A stretch of DNA of 64,000 nucleotides from Alphaproteobacteria bacterium (GCA_012103315.1 WLWZ01000005.1:62001-126000), one strand, 5' to 3'; numbered from the stretch's first letter, positions 8,608-18,135 are shown. The notes: generated by a model not told the origin, from the sequence alone. Program-made: numbers and translations.

Positions 8608-9591
8608 ATGACTGACCAGGCGACCCCGCCGATCCGGCGCATCATCACCGGCCACGACAAAGACACCAAGGCCATCGTCACGATCGATGATTTCGCGTCT
8701 AATCAAAAAGGGCGTGAAGGCGTTACCAATACGCTGATTTGGTCCGCCGATGAAATGCCGATTGAAATTTGGTCGGATGAAGATTTTGGTGCGCGCAAGG
8801 TAGAGCGCCAGCCACCATCACGCGGCACGAACATCTGCTATATCGACTTCTTACCCAACAACCCCGTCGAAATGCACCAAACCGATACGCTCGACTATGT
8901 GATGTGTCTCTCCGGTGAGATAGATATGGAACTCGACGATGGTGTGGTGACCCATTTGAAGGCTGGCGATTTGATGGTCCAGCAGGCCACCAACCATGCC
9001 TGGATCAATCGCGGTTCTAAGACCTGTCGTCTCGCCTTTGTTATGCTAGATGCCAAAAAGCAGCCCGGCGCTGGCGACACCTCGCCACCCCGTATGAAAC
9101 CGCATGACGGTACGGGTGACCTACCCAACCCACCATTGCACCGCGTTGTCACAACAAACAGCGTTAATGGCAAATCCGTCATTGCATGGGAGGGCACTGC
9201 GTCAAATCATAAATGGTCGGGGCGTGGTATGGTTGCCACCCTAATCTGGTCGACCGATGAATGCCCGGCAGAAGTCTGGACCGATGAAGATTACGGTGCC
9301 CGCGCACTCGGTACCCAGCCGCCGCGTAATGGCTCTCGCTTCACAATCAATGATTATCCGGCTGGTATGCCGGGCCGCATGCACCGCACCGACACAGTCG
9401 ACATCATCGTTGTAATGGACGGGGAGATCGACATGGAGCTGGATGACGGTGCCAAAACCCATCTCAACAAGGGCGACATCATGATACAGCAAGGCACCAA
9501 CCATGCCTGGTGGAACCGCAGCGACAAAACCTGCCGTCTTGCCATCATCCTGATCGATGCCAAAGAAGGTGGCTTAGCGATTACGGCCTGA
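8608..9591 (+). CDS. Two-domain cupin protein (internal duplication)
   Basis: This 327-residue protein consists of two homologous halves, about residues 8-150 and 176-320. Each half contains the same cupin strands: a MHxTDT start (His90 and His259), a GEIDMELDDG turn, an AGD/KGD loop, and a QQxTNHAWxNR end (His130 and His299). The repeat is strong at protein level. Single-domain cupins of this type usually bind a metal or a small acid. There is no DNA-binding domain or signal peptide, so a cytosolic enzyme or ligand-binding role is likely. It faces away from the TauD-type dioxygenase gene and ends three bases before the convergent GST gene. Confidence 0.85.
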   Translation: MTDQATPPIRRIITGHDKDTKAIVTIDDFASNQKGREGVTNTLIWSADEMPIEIWSDEDFGARKVERQPPSRGTNICYIDFLPNNPVEMHQTDTLDYVMCLSGEIDMELDDGVVTHLKAGDLMVQQATNHAWINRGSKTCRLAFVMLDAKKQPGAGDTSPPRMKPHDGTGDLPNPPLHRVVTTNSVNGKSVIAWEGTASNHKWSGRGMVATLIWSTDECPAEVWTDEDYGARALGTQPPRNGSRFTINDYPAGMPGRMHRTDTVDIIVVMDGEIDMELDDGAKTHLNKGDIMIQQGTNHAWWNRSDKTCRLAIILIDAKEGGLAITA

Positions 9592-9594
9592 ACC

Positions 9595-10314
9595 TCACTT
9601 CTTCTCGAACTGCTTGTCGCCAAACATGATCGACCAGGCCTTGTCGTCATGGACAGCCGGGCGCTGAGATTCCGCGTCCAGCACCTGAACGGCCTTCTGC
9701 ACCGCAGGCCTTGCATCGATGGCATCAAACCAACGCAACACGTTTGGGAAATCAGCATGGTCTACCCCACGGCGTTCTGGTGTCCGGCACCATGGCCACA
9801 CGGCCATATCGGCAATCGAATACTCACCCGCCAAATAGTTTCGATTAGCGAGCTGCTTATCGAGCACCCCATAGAGCCGGTGCGCTTCATTGGTGTAACG
9901 GTCGATGCCGTATTGCAGCTCCTCATCGCTCGCCCGTTCACGGGCGTAATTCCGAAAGTGTCCTGCTTGGCCAAACATCGGGCCGACACCACCCATCTGG
10001 AACATCAGCCATTGCAAAACGTCGTAATGACCGACAGGTTCATCTGCCAATGATGGCATGAACTGACCGGATTTATCGGCGAGGTAGATAAGCATCGCCC
10101 CGCTCTCAAAGACCGAGATTTCGTTGCCGCCAGCGCTATCACGATCAATCATCGCCGGAATACGGTTGTTGGGACTAAAGGCAAGAAATTCTTCCTTGAA
10201 CTGATCCCCGGCGCGGATATTGATTGGATGCACGGCGTATTCCAGCCCGGCTTCTTCCAGCATTATATGAACTTTGTGGCCATTGGGAGTGCCCCAGCTA
10301 TAAAGATCGATCAT
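9595..10314 (-). CDS. Nu-class glutathione S-transferase (YfcG-like), copy 4
   Basis: This 239-residue protein is the fourth GST of the region and the longest, with a C-terminal extension of about 25 residues that includes the AWSIMFGDKQFEKK end. Thr9 and Asn11 occur in TPNGHKV and the FESGAMLIY segment is intact. Its C-domain segment QMGGVGPMFGQ matches copy 1 (QMGGIGPNFGQ) and E. coli YfcG (QVGGLGPMLGQ), so it is the most YfcG-like of the four together with copy 1. The expected function is glutathione-dependent disulfide or peroxide reduction in the cytoplasm. It stands alone, convergent with the two-cupin gene. Confidence 0.87.
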   Translation of the reverse strand: MIDLYSWGTPNGHKVHIMLEEAGLEYAVHPINIRAGDQFKEEFLAFSPNNRIPAMIDRDSAGGNEISVFESGAMLIYLADKSGQFMPSLADEPVGHYDVLQWLMFQMGGVGPMFGQAGHFRNYARERASDEELQYGIDRYTNEAHRLYGVLDKQLANRNYLAGEYSIADMAVWPWCRTPERRGVDHADFPNVLRWFDAIDARPAVQKAVQVLDAESQRPAVHDDKAWSIMFGDKQFEKK

Positions 10315-10451
10315 GGTGTTCTTCCCTGTATATGTGTTTAGCTAACATAGTGGCGTTGCAACAATGATGGTCCGGGTGGGAACCAAACTCAATGGTTTGT
10401 GACCGGAAATTCCTGACAGCGATGGAGAAAGCGGAGTAGACTGCCAGTATC

Positions 10452-10724
10452 ATGCCGATACTTCGCAATCTTCTCTTTCAGGCTGCTCGCCGTATCGCGA
10501 GTGACGAGCGTGTCCAACAAAAGGCTGCAGAGGCCTATCACGACGAGATTAAACCTCGCGCTGAAGCGGCCTGGTCCGCAACGAAGCCGCGGTTGGAAAA
10601 CACGCGAGATGATATCAAGAAGATCGCGGCAGAGACCAAACCGAGCGAAGAACCGGCGCGCTTTGCCGGTCGCGCTGTGCGACGATTATTCGACGAAGTT
10701 ACTGGCGATAAACCTAAACAGTAA
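10452..10724 (+). CDS. Small hypothetical protein, helical and basic
   Basis: This 90-residue reading frame encodes a charged, Ala-rich, probably helical peptide with a short amphipathic N-terminus (MPILRNLLFQAARRIA) and no clear membrane segment. I do not recognise a family. Coding status rests on its length, on a reasonable ATG, and on its position filling the gap between two minus-strand genes. Its stop is eight bases from the convergent end of gatB. The helical repeats of Lys, Arg, Ala and Glu resemble small stress or nucleoid-associated proteins, but that is only a loose impression. Confidence 0.6.
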   Translation: MPILRNLLFQAARRIASDERVQQKAAEAYHDEIKPRAEAAWSATKPRLENTRDDIKKIAAETKPSEEPARFAGRAVRRLFDEVTGDKPKQ

Positions 10725-10732
10725 AAGCTGCT

Positions 10733-12193
10733 CTACTCGCTAAGTTTTTTACGCAAGATTTCGTTGACCATCTGAGGATTGGCCTGGCCCTTGGTCGCCT
10801 GCATTACCTGACCAACAAACCAGCCAATAATCTTTTCGTTACCGGACTTGTACTGTTCGACCTGGGCGGTTCCTTTGGCAATAGCTTCATCAACAATAGT
10901 TTCCAGCTCGCCGGTGTCTGATACCTGTTTCAGGCCCTTTTCTTCAACCACATCCGCTGGGTCTTTGCTCGTTGCACACATTTCAGCAAAGACATCGCGA
11001 GCGATACGGCCAGAAATCGTACCATCCGAAATCAATCCGACCAACGCGCCAAGCTGACCGGCAGCAACCGGTGATTCCGTGATCTCCAATCCCTCTTTAT
11101 TGAGATAGCCGAACAGATCACTGGTCACCCAATTCGCAACGGTCTTAGCGTCCTGACCATCGGCCGCCTGTTCGAAATATTCTGCCGTAGCCCGTTCAGC
11201 CACCAGCACATCGGCGTCATATCCAGACAACCCGAGATCGTCGACAAAGCGTTGTTTCTTATCGTCAGGGAGTTCTGGCAAAGACCTTCGGATTTCTTCG
11301 ACAAAATCTTCGGACAAGTTCACCGGCAACAGGTCTGGATCAGGGAAGTAGCGATAATCATGCGCTTCTTCCTTGGACCGCATCGAGCGCGTCACGCCTT
11401 TATTGGAATCGAACAGACGGGTTTGCTGTTCAATTGTGCCGCCATCCTCAATCACCTCGATCTGGCGGCGTGCTTCATACTCAATTGCCTGGGCTGCAAA
11501 GCGAATGGAGTTTACGTTTTTAATTTCGCAGCGTGTGCCCAGCTCATCGCCAAGCTTGCGCACTGACACGTTGGCATCGCAGCGCATGCTGCCCTGTTCC
11601 ATATTACCATCGCAGGTGCCGAGATAACGCACGATGGCGCGTAGCTTTGTGAGATAGGCCGCCGCCTCATCCGCCGAGCGCAAATCAGGCTCAGAGACAA
11701 TTTCCATGAGCGCCACACCCGATCGGTTGAGATCGACATAGGTGCTACTGGGATCCATGTCATGAACGCTCTTGCCAGCATCTTGCTCTAAATGGATACG
11801 GGTAATGCCGACCGTGCGGCTCTCGCCATCCTCCATATCGATGATGATCTCACCTGTGCCAACGATCGGATCGCTAAACTGTGAAATCTGGTATCCCTGC
11901 GGCAAGTCTGGGTAAAAATAATTCTTGCGATCAAACACGGAGAACCGGTTAATTTGCGCCTTGATCCCTAGGCCAGTGCGCACCGCTTGCTCGATCGCCT
12001 TTTTATTGATTACCGGCAACATGCCGGGCATAGCCGCATCAACCAGAGAGACCTGCTCATTCGGCTCCGCGCCAAATGAAGTGTCCGCACCGGAGAACAG
12101 TTTGGCTTCAGAAATCACCTGAGCGTGGACTTCAAGACCTATGACAACTTCCCAGTCGCCGGTGCGACCCGCGATCATGTTCTTTTCGGTCAT
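10733..12193 (-). CDS. gatB: Asp-tRNA(Asn)/Glu-tRNA(Gln) amidotransferase subunit B
   Basis: GatB binds the mischarged tRNA and activates its Asp or Glu side chain with ATP in the GatCAB complex. The 486-residue product starts with the typical [12 protein letters not shown] block and contains GYQISQF and a C-terminal helical YqeY-type tail domain ending near LRKKLSE. I place the start at the ATG at 12193 because it overlaps the stop of the preceding gene in an ATGA arrangement. A longer frame upstream has no homology. It is the last gene of a gatC-gatA-small membrane gene-gatB unit, an unusual insertion within this operon. Confidence 0.95.
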   Translation of the reverse strand: MTEKNMIAGRTGDWEVVIGLEVHAQVISEAKLFSGADTSFGAEPNEQVSLVDAAMPGMLPVINKKAIEQAVRTGLGIKAQINRFSVFDRKNYFYPDLPQGYQISQFSDPIVGTGEIIIDMEDGESRTVGITRIHLEQDAGKSVHDMDPSSTYVDLNRSGVALMEIVSEPDLRSADEAAAYLTKLRAIVRYLGTCDGNMEQGSMRCDANVSVRKLGDELGTRCEIKNVNSIRFAAQAIEYEARRQIEVIEDGGTIEQQTRLFDSNKGVTRSMRSKEEAHDYRYFPDPDLLPVNLSEDFVEEIRRSLPELPDDKKQRFVDDLGLSGYDADVLVAERATAEYFEQAADGQDAKTVANWVTSDLFGYLNKEGLEITESPVAAGQLGALVGLISDGTISGRIARDVFAEMCATSKDPADVVEEKGLKQVSDTGELETIVDEAIAKGTAQVEQYKSGNEKIIGWFVGQVMQATKGQANPQMVNEILRKKLSE

Positions 12194-12513
12194 TGTACCG
12201 AGCTTCCCCGCACCGCCATGGTCGAAAGAAGCGTCAACAACGCATACATACAGGATCGCATCAGCCAAACACGTGAAAGACGTTTGCGATAATCCACTTT
12301 CATCTGCTCACCCGCCTTTAAGCTCTCGGCATTCTGAAGCGTCTTCAGGAAATGGGGATGTGCATCACGATGAATTTCAAAGATCGCATAAGCCTGAACG
12401 ATCAGCGCCGCGCCAAAAGCGTAGATGCCACCAATATTAGTGAAGGTGAAATATTGATACCCAACAACACCGAGGCCAATATGGATAAGGACATACCAAA
12501 AATGATAACGCAT
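12190..12513 (-). CDS. Small inner-membrane protein inserted in the gatCAB operon
   Basis: The 107-residue product has about three predicted membrane segments (roughly residues 5-24, 27-46 and 84-101) and a charged loop at about 47-83. I do not recognise the family. It begins seven bases after the stop of gatA, and its own stop overlaps the gatB start by four bases (ATGA), so translation of the two is almost certainly coupled. Such tight packing argues for a real, co-expressed gene. A functional link to tRNA amidation is not implied by the sequence. Confidence 0.75.
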   Translation of the reverse strand: MRYHFWYVLIHIGLGVVGYQYFTFTNIGGIYAFGAALIVQAYAIFEIHRDAHPHFLKTLQNAESLKAGEQMKVDYRKRLSRVWLMRSCMYALLTLLSTMAVRGSSVQ

Positions 12514-12520
12514 GGCTGAG

Positions 12521-13993
12521 CTACCCTTTCTGCCCAGGCTGGGCCGTAAAGCCAGCCGATTGTTCTAACACATCCGCAACGCGGAACAGTGTTTCTTCGT
12601 CAAAGGCTTTGGTGATGAGCTGTAAACCTAGCGGCAACCCATCGGAAGACAATCCGGCGGGGACAGAGATGCCTGGCAAGCCTGCCAGACTGGCAGGCAC
12701 CGTCATAACGTCATTGAGATACATTCCCAGCAGGTCGTCACTTTTTTCCTTATGGGCGAATGCGGCACTCGGCACAGCAGGTGTCAAAATGGCATCCACT
12801 GCCTCAAACGCCGCTGAGAACTCATCTGCGATCAGCTTCCGGACTTTTTGTGCCTTTATATAATACGCATCGTAGTAACCAGCTGACAGAACATATGTCC
12901 CCATCAGGATACGGCGGCGAACCTCGTTACCAAATCCAGCAGCCCGTGTGTTCTCATAGACTTCCGCCAGGGAGTCGCCATCCTCTCGCAACCCGTACCG
13001 CATGCCGTCATAGCGTGCGAGGTTGGAGGACGCCTCTGCCGGGGCGATAATGTAATAAGCTGGCAATGCGTATTTCGTCCGCGGCAGACTTACTTCAACC
13101 GCTTCAGCGCCAGCATCTTCCAACCATTTAATGCCTTGATCCCACAACGCCAGAATTTCCGGGTCAGTTCCTTCCACACGATATTCACTTGGAATACCGA
13201 TCTTTAGTCCCTTGATGTCCTGGCCAAGTACCGCCTGGAAATCGGGTACCGGCACCTCTGCCGATGTCGTATCTTTCGGATCAAACCCGACCATTGATTG
13301 TAGCATTATCGCAGCATCTCGAACGGTTCGGGTCATTGGTCCCGCCTGATCCAACGATGAGGCAAAAGCGACAATTCCCCATCGCGAACAACGCCCATAT
13401 GTAGGCTTCATCCCAACAATGCCGCAGAACGACGCTGGCTGTCGGATCGAGCCCCCCGTATCGGTCCCAGTCGCTGCAAGACAAAGCCGCGCGGCCACAG
13501 CTGCTGCGGAACCGCCGGAAGAGCCACCAGGCACTAAGGGTTGGTCATCAGAGTTCCGTTTCCACGGATTAATCACCGGGCCGAAATAGCTGGTCTCATT
13601 TGAAGAGCCCATGGCGAACTCATCGAGATTGGTCTTGCCCAGCATCACCATGCCAGCATCAACCAATTTGCCTGAGACCGTTGACTCGTAGGGTGGCACA
13701 AATCCTTCGAGCATATGCGATGACGCTGTAGACTGAACGCCCTTAGTACAAAACAAATCCTTGATGGCGATTGGCAGGCCATCCAGCGCACCAACATCTC
13801 CAGCGGCGCGGCGTTTGTCCGATGCTTCCGCATCTGCAAGCGCCCGCTCCGGCGTTTCCGTTACATAGGCATTCAGCTCGCGTGCTTCCTCTATCGCCGA
13901 GATATGAGCTTTTGTAATTTCTTTTGAAGAAAACTCGCCTTTTTCGAGGCCCGCCTGCGCTTCAGCAATGGTAAGGTCGGTGAGTGCCGCCAT
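12521..13993 (-). CDS. gatA: Asp-tRNA(Asn)/Glu-tRNA(Gln) amidotransferase subunit A
   Basis: GatA is the amidase subunit that releases ammonia from glutamine and feeds it to GatB. The 490-residue protein has the amidase signature with all catalytic positions: Lys78 (IAIKDLF), the cis-Ser at 158 (GGSSGGSA) and the nucleophile Ser182 ([10 protein letters not shown]). Length and motifs are typical of the family. Its ATG overlaps the gatC stop by one base (TAATG), so the two are translationally coupled. It acts in the cytoplasm within GatCAB. Confidence 0.96.
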   Translation of the reverse strand: MAALTDLTIAEAQAGLEKGEFSSKEITKAHISAIEEARELNAYVTETPERALADAEASDKRRAAGDVGALDGLPIAIKDLFCTKGVQSTASSHMLEGFVPPYESTVSGKLVDAGMVMLGKTNLDEFAMGSSNETSYFGPVINPWKRNSDDQPLVPGGSSGGSAAAVAARLCLAATGTDTGGSIRQPASFCGIVGMKPTYGRCSRWGIVAFASSLDQAGPMTRTVRDAAIMLQSMVGFDPKDTTSAEVPVPDFQAVLGQDIKGLKIGIPSEYRVEGTDPEILALWDQGIKWLEDAGAEAVEVSLPRTKYALPAYYIIAPAEASSNLARYDGMRYGLREDGDSLAEVYENTRAAGFGNEVRRRILMGTYVLSAGYYDAYYIKAQKVRKLIADEFSAAFEAVDAILTPAVPSAAFAHKEKSDDLLGMYLNDVMTVPASLAGLPGISVPAGLSSDGLPLGLQLITKAFDEETLFRVADVLEQSAGFTAQPGQKG

Positions 13994-14283
13994 TATTCGA
14001 TCACCTTCGGCACCACGAAATAGCCGTTCGTGGTCTCAGGTGCATTGGATAAGACGTCATCTCGGCAATCACCATCCGTTACGATATCATCGCGCTGGCG
14101 CAATACCGTGCCTTCGGCAGTGGATGCCATCGGGGCAACGCCTTCTGTATCGACCTCATCAAGCTGCTCGACCCATCCAACAATTTTGGACAGTTCATCC
14201 GCAAGTGCATCAAGATCATCTTCTGGAACTTTAATCCGGGCTAGCTGTGCAATGCGAGCCACGGTGGATTTGTCGACCGACAT
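13993..14283 (-). CDS. gatC: Asp-tRNA(Asn)/Glu-tRNA(Gln) amidotransferase subunit C
   Basis: GatC is the small belt-like subunit that holds GatA and GatB together. The 96-residue protein shows the usual order: N-terminal [14 protein letters not shown], a helical middle ending in [13 protein letters not shown], and the late [10 protein letters not shown] and [10 protein letters not shown] blocks. It is the first gene of the gat operon. It is divergent from ruvX, with about 120 bases between the start codons that must hold promoters for both. Confidence 0.95.
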   Translation of the reverse strand: MSVDKSTVARIAQLARIKVPEDDLDALADELSKIVGWVEQLDEVDTEGVAPMASTAEGTVLRQRDDIVTDGDCRDDVLSNAPETTNGYFVVPKVIE

Positions 14284-14405
14284 GGCGTATTCGTCTCAAG
14301 GCTTATGGTTCAGGGGTGTCACTTTCACTGAGTTTATCCGGTTGAAAGCGGCAGCTTTCCCCCGAAATTGACCCTAATTTGAGCGCGCGGAAGGTAACAT
14401 CGGAC

Positions 14406-14909
14406 ATGACGGTTCGCAAGCTTATAGACTTAATGGAACTCTTACCGCCAAATCGGCGGCTTCTAGGGCTCGATATTGGCGAGAAAACGGTTGGTTTAGG
14501 CCTGTCCGACATTTCCCGGACAGTAGCGACGCCGATGGAAACTCTGATCCTAAAGAAATTCTCCAAGACAGCCGTACAACTCCTCGATATTTGCGTTGAG
14601 CACGAAGTTGCGGCGCTAATCATTGGGTTGCCCGTAAATATGGACGGAACCGAAGGACCACGTTGCCAGTCAGTCAGGCAATTTGCTCGCAATCTCGAAG
14701 CCCATTTTGATATGGAGATGGGGTTCTGGGACGAACGTCTTTCAACAGTCGCCGTCACAAAAACCATGATCGAAGCCGATATGTCTCGTGCCAAACGCGC
14801 GGAGAATGTCGATAAAATGGCGGCGGCTTATATCCTTCAGGGCGCGCTCGATTTTATGGCTAATCACACTGCAAACAATGAGGAGCCCCCGTCAGACAGC
14901 TGGGGCTAA
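14406..14909 (+). CDS. ruvX: Putative pre-16S rRNA nuclease / YqgF-RuvX family RNase H-fold protein
   Basis: YqgF/RuvX proteins are RNase H-fold nucleases thought to process the 5' end of 16S rRNA. The 167-residue product has the first acidic block LGLDIGEKTVGLGLSD, the central GLPVNMDGTEGPRC, the DERLST segment and the late Asp in VDKMAAAYILQ. I place the start at the ATG at 14406, 12 bases after a GGAAGG site. A TTG at 14379 would add nine residues. It is divergent from gatC, and its stop lies nine bases from the convergent PPC-domain gene. Confidence 0.9.
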   Translation: MTVRKLIDLMELLPPNRRLLGLDIGEKTVGLGLSDISRTVATPMETLILKKFSKTAVQLLDICVEHEVAALIIGLPVNMDGTEGPRCQSVRQFARNLEAHFDMEMGFWDERLSTVAVTKTMIEADMSRAKRAENVDKMAAAYILQGALDFMANHTANNEEPPSDSWG

Positions 14910-14918
14910 CGCACTTGA

Positions 14919-16217
14919 TCACTTGATGGTTACAATGAGGGTATAGTCACCCGCGGTCGCGTTGTCATAGTTGTGGACCTGCACAAAATAAGAACGGTCC
15001 CCATGCACATTCTTTTGCATCAGTGCAATATTTGCCCCGCGGGTACCGCTATACCGCTCTGCAAGATAGACCTTGTTTCCATCGAAAAGCCGTAAACGTG
15101 GCCGCAAACTCGCTGAACGATTTTCGAGCTTGATGCTAAGCGTACCTGCGTTCAACCCCGTTGAAATTTTAAAATAATCAACATCACGCCCATCCATGAG
15201 GCCAGCCTCTACCGGCGAATTGAGTTCTAGTGTCCCAGCAGAAAGAATTGTCTCATTCGGTTCATGTGCATCATATGATTTCGTTGGCGTCACCCTCGCT
15301 AGATAAGCGCCCCGGGATCCATGATCATAATTAGCAATCTTGAATAGAAATTTTGTCTTTGGCGCTGCTACAAAATAATGAGAAAGATTGGCGCCGTGCG
15401 TGCCACTGTAGGTCTCGTTCAAGTACTTTTTGTCAGCGCCATATAATTGCAAACGCGGCCGTAGCGTTGTCGACCGATTTTCAACATCAATTTTGATGAC
15501 ATCGCGATGGTTAGCCGGCGTAACGAACACAAAAAAGTCGGTATCGCGGTTATGTCCAATTGCCCCCGTCACCCACTTTTCAAGTGCTACCGCATTTGTA
15601 TTCAAAGAGTCGTTATTCGGTTCTTTCTCTTTTGCATCAATCGTAACCTCCGCTGGTGGCGTAATCTTAAGCTCCGCAATCGCCTGATTTTGTCTTGCCT
15701 CAACCAATTGTTTATTAAATCTCTTTGACGTGACTTGGGTCGCCTTTACAGCAATATCCAAATCGCGCCGAGCTTTACGAAGCGCCACGGACGCCTTCTT
15801 CGCTTCAGCTCTAACGGCCTGCTTTACGACGGTGACCACCTGTTTCAAATTACCGTCATATTCGCGCGCCGACGATTTGCATTGCAGGAACTTCTCAGGA
15901 TCTCGCTTACCGGCACCAAATACAACGCAGCAAGTTTCCATATTCAGCGCGGTCATTTGTGCACGCTCAGTGAGGTCGGCAATTTTGTTGCTACCGAGAA
16001 CGATCTTTCCTTTGGTTTTGAGAAATTCGATTTCACTCTCAAAACTGCTAGCTGTTTGTTCAAATATTCCGCCGCAAGGCGACATCTTTGTCTTTATTAG
16101 ATCATAGGCGAGATACACGACCATAGGTACGATCAGCGCGCTGACCACAGCACCAAGTGATATCAACTTTACCCGTAAATTCTTGTTGTGGCGTTTAGGC
16201 TTCTGTTCTTCCGGCAT
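14919..16217 (-). CDS. Membrane-anchored protein with two tandem PPC-type beta domains
   Basis: The 432-residue product has a short basic cytoplasmic N-terminus, one membrane segment (about residues 19-41) and a large periplasmic part. About residues 60-190 are Lys- and Ala-rich and probably coiled. The C-terminal half contains two similar domains, each with an EPN(N/E) start, a DxDxF/DVDYF strand, a LRPRLxL(Y/F) strand and a YSGTxGAN turn, the layout of bacterial pre-peptidase C-terminal (PPC) domains. No peptidase domain is present. The ATG at 16217 follows a GGGGAGG site. Binding or adhesion at the envelope is a guess. Four Cys lie in the first half. Confidence 0.78.
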   Translation of the reverse strand: MPEEQKPKRHNKNLRVKLISLGAVVSALIVPMVVYLAYDLIKTKMSPCGGIFEQTASSFESEIEFLKTKGKIVLGSNKIADLTERAQMTALNMETCCVVFGAGKRDPEKFLQCKSSAREYDGNLKQVVTVVKQAVRAEAKKASVALRKARRDLDIAVKATQVTSKRFNKQLVEARQNQAIAELKITPPAEVTIDAKEKEPNNDSLNTNAVALEKWVTGAIGHNRDTDFFVFVTPANHRDVIKIDVENRSTTLRPRLQLYGADKKYLNETYSGTHGANLSHYFVAAPKTKFLFKIANYDHGSRGAYLARVTPTKSYDAHEPNETILSAGTLELNSPVEAGLMDGRDVDYFKISTGLNAGTLSIKLENRSASLRPRLRLFDGNKVYLAERYSGTRGANIALMQKNVHGDRSYFVQVHNYDNATAGDYTLIVTIK

Positions 16218-16354
16218 ACTCGCCTCCCCGTACATGCAAGCTTACGATGGAATTGGAAATGACATCAAACTGAACCTGGTTCTTGGCGGAAGGCCAAACT
16301 GCTGCCAAACTCTCGTTATGCAATTGCCGCCATACGATTATATTGGAGGACATC

Positions 16355-17176
16355 GTGCCAAAGCTGCTTACCGAAGAACAGATTGATCGATTTAACACGC
16401 AAGGTGCCTTAGCGCCGGTCAAGGTCATGGAAAGCGATGAAGCTTTTGAATTTCGTAAAAAATTCGAGGCGCTCGAAGAGGAAATTGGCGCTGAAGCGCA
16501 GAGCCGGTTTCGAATCAAGGCTCACCTACCTTTCCCCTGGCTTACCGAATTGATCAAAAACTCAAACATGCTCGATGCCGTAGAAGATCTTATTGGGCCT
16601 GATATCATTGTTTGGGGCTCAAGCTTTTTTACCAAGAAGGCAAACGACCACCGTTTTGTCTCCTGGCACCAGGACTCAACCTATTACGGGTTTGACCCGG
16701 CAGAATCAGTCACGGCTTGGATCGCCTTTTCGGACAGTACGCGAGAGACTGGGTGTGTCCGTGTGATCCCCGGATCGCACAAAGGCGATGCCGTTATGAA
16801 GCATGTCGAAACCTTTGATCCTGACAATTTGCTCGCGCGCGGCCAAACAATAGAAGGTGTCGACGAAACAGAGATCGTTGATCTCCAGCTCCACGCTGGA
16901 GAAATGTCAATCCACGACAACAGAACGGTGCATAGCTCGATGCCCAACCCATCAAATATGCCGCGCATCGGCTATGCGGTGCACCTTTGCGGGCCCCATG
17001 TGAAACAAACGCAATTCGACGGTGCGACAGGGACATTGGTTCGTGGCACTGATAATTACGGCAATTGGGGACAGGACATAGAGGCCAAGGGACATATGGA
17101 TCCCGATTGCCTCGCCGCACTGGATGTCGCCTGGCAACGATATCGGGATTCGATGAAAGCCCCATATCAACAATAA
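16355..17176 (+). CDS. PhyH-family Fe(II)/2-oxoglutarate dioxygenase
   Basis: This 273-residue enzyme belongs to the phytanoyl-CoA dioxygenase family. The iron triad is visible as His105 and Asp107 (SWHQDST) and His193 (DNRTVHSS), with Arg204 (MPRIGYAV) placed to bind 2-oxoglutarate. The start is a GTG preceded by a TTGGAGG site; upstream in-frame codons do not encode family-like sequence. Family members hydroxylate fatty acyl groups, ectoine, halogenated or natural-product substrates. It heads a plus-strand run with a 2-hydroxyacid dehydrogenase, an AEC carrier and a flavin reductase-like protein, which suggests oxidative catabolism of one compound. Confidence 0.88.
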   Translation: MPKLLTEEQIDRFNTQGALAPVKVMESDEAFEFRKKFEALEEEIGAEAQSRFRIKAHLPFPWLTELIKNSNMLDAVEDLIGPDIIVWGSSFFTKKANDHRFVSWHQDSTYYGFDPAESVTAWIAFSDSTRETGCVRVIPGSHKGDAVMKHVETFDPDNLLARGQTIEGVDETEIVDLQLHAGEMSIHDNRTVHSSMPNPSNMPRIGYAVHLCGPHVKQTQFDGATGTLVRGTDNYGNWGQDIEAKGHMDPDCLAALDVAWQRYRDSMKAPYQQ

Positions 17177-17205
17177 GCACAATCCGTTTACACTAAGGAC
17201 GAGAA

Positions 17206-18135
17206 ATGACCATTCTGCTCGCCAATTGTTTGGGGCCAACTGCGCGATGGGCGGACCCGATCCGAGAAGCTCTGCCTGACGAGGAATTATTTACCGACCC
17301 GAACAATTGTGACCTTGCATCCGTCGACGTTGTCTTGTTCTCCCATGGGGAAGCCGGCATGTTTGCACGACTACCTAATATCAAACTAATCGTTGCTCTT
17401 CAGGCTGGCGTTGATGCTCTCCTGAAAGATCCTGACCTGCCCAGTGATGTGCCTATCGTCCGGTCCAGCCCACCGCAGGGCGATCAAATGATCAAGGAAT
17501 ATGTCTTGCTTCACGTCTTACGACATCACCGGGAAATGCCATTCTTCCTCGAAAATCAGCGACAGCTGGTCTGGGAGAAACCAGAGATATTCCAGGCCAG
17601 CGACCGGCGGGTCGGGTTCATGGGACTTGGGTTAATGGCCTACCAATGTGCGGCTGTCCTCCGCGATGTCGGCTTCCAGGTCGCGAGTTGGACGAGAACT
17701 GAAAAAGACTTCGACGGCGTAGAAAGTTTCCACGGTGAAGATGGCTTGAAGCCTTTTATGGCCAGAACAGACATTTTAATAAACGTCCTGCCCCTCACGC
17801 CAAACACAGAAGATATTCTATGCAATCGAACTTTTTCGATGATGCCAAAAGACGCCTGCATCATTAATATCGGTCGCGGACAGCATGTCGTCGATAATGA
17901 TCTAACAGCGGCATTGGATTCTGGCCATCTCGCTGGAGCGACGCTTGATGTCTTCCGTCAGGAACCGCTATCAACCGATCACCCGTTCTGGAAGCATCCA
18001 AAAATAACACTTATGCCCCACACCGCGCGCAAAACCCGCCCTGTCGATATCGCGCCACAAATTGTTGAGAACGTCCGACGTCTCCGCGCCGGTGAAGAGC
18101 TGCTGCAACTGGTCAATAAAGACGCTGGTTATTGA
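17206..18135 (+). CDS. D-2-hydroxyacid dehydrogenase, glyoxylate/hydroxypyruvate reductase A-like
   Basis: This 309-residue NAD(P)-dependent enzyme reduces 2-oxoacids such as glyoxylate or hydroxypyruvate, or oxidises the hydroxyacid. The nucleotide-binding GxGxM segment is at about 137-143 (GFMGLGLM). Catalytic Arg224 (NIGRGQ), Glu253 (RQEPL) and His272 (MPHTARKT) are all present, and the late PHTA-x-T block is typical of the GhrA branch. It follows the PhyH-type gene by 29 bases with an AAGGACGAG site, so they are probably co-transcribed. Glyoxylate released by an upstream oxygenase would be a sensible substrate, but this is inference. Confidence 0.88.
   Translation: MTILLANCLGPTARWADPIREALPDEELFTDPNNCDLASVDVVLFSHGEAGMFARLPNIKLIVALQAGVDALLKDPDLPSDVPIVRSSPPQGDQMIKEYVLLHVLRHHREMPFFLENQRQLVWEKPEIFQASDRRVGFMGLGLMAYQCAAVLRDVGFQVASWTRTEKDFDGVESFHGEDGLKPFMARTDILINVLPLTPNTEDILCNRTFSMMPKDACIINIGRGQHVVDNDLTAALDSGHLAGATLDVFRQEPLSTDHPFWKHPKITLMPHTARKTRPVDIAPQIVENVRRLRAGEELLQLVNKDAGY

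Noticed and set aside
14881..14909. AGCCCC/GGGGCT hairpin at the end of ruvX as a terminator
   Set aside because: The stem is only six bases, lies inside the coding region and has no T-run.
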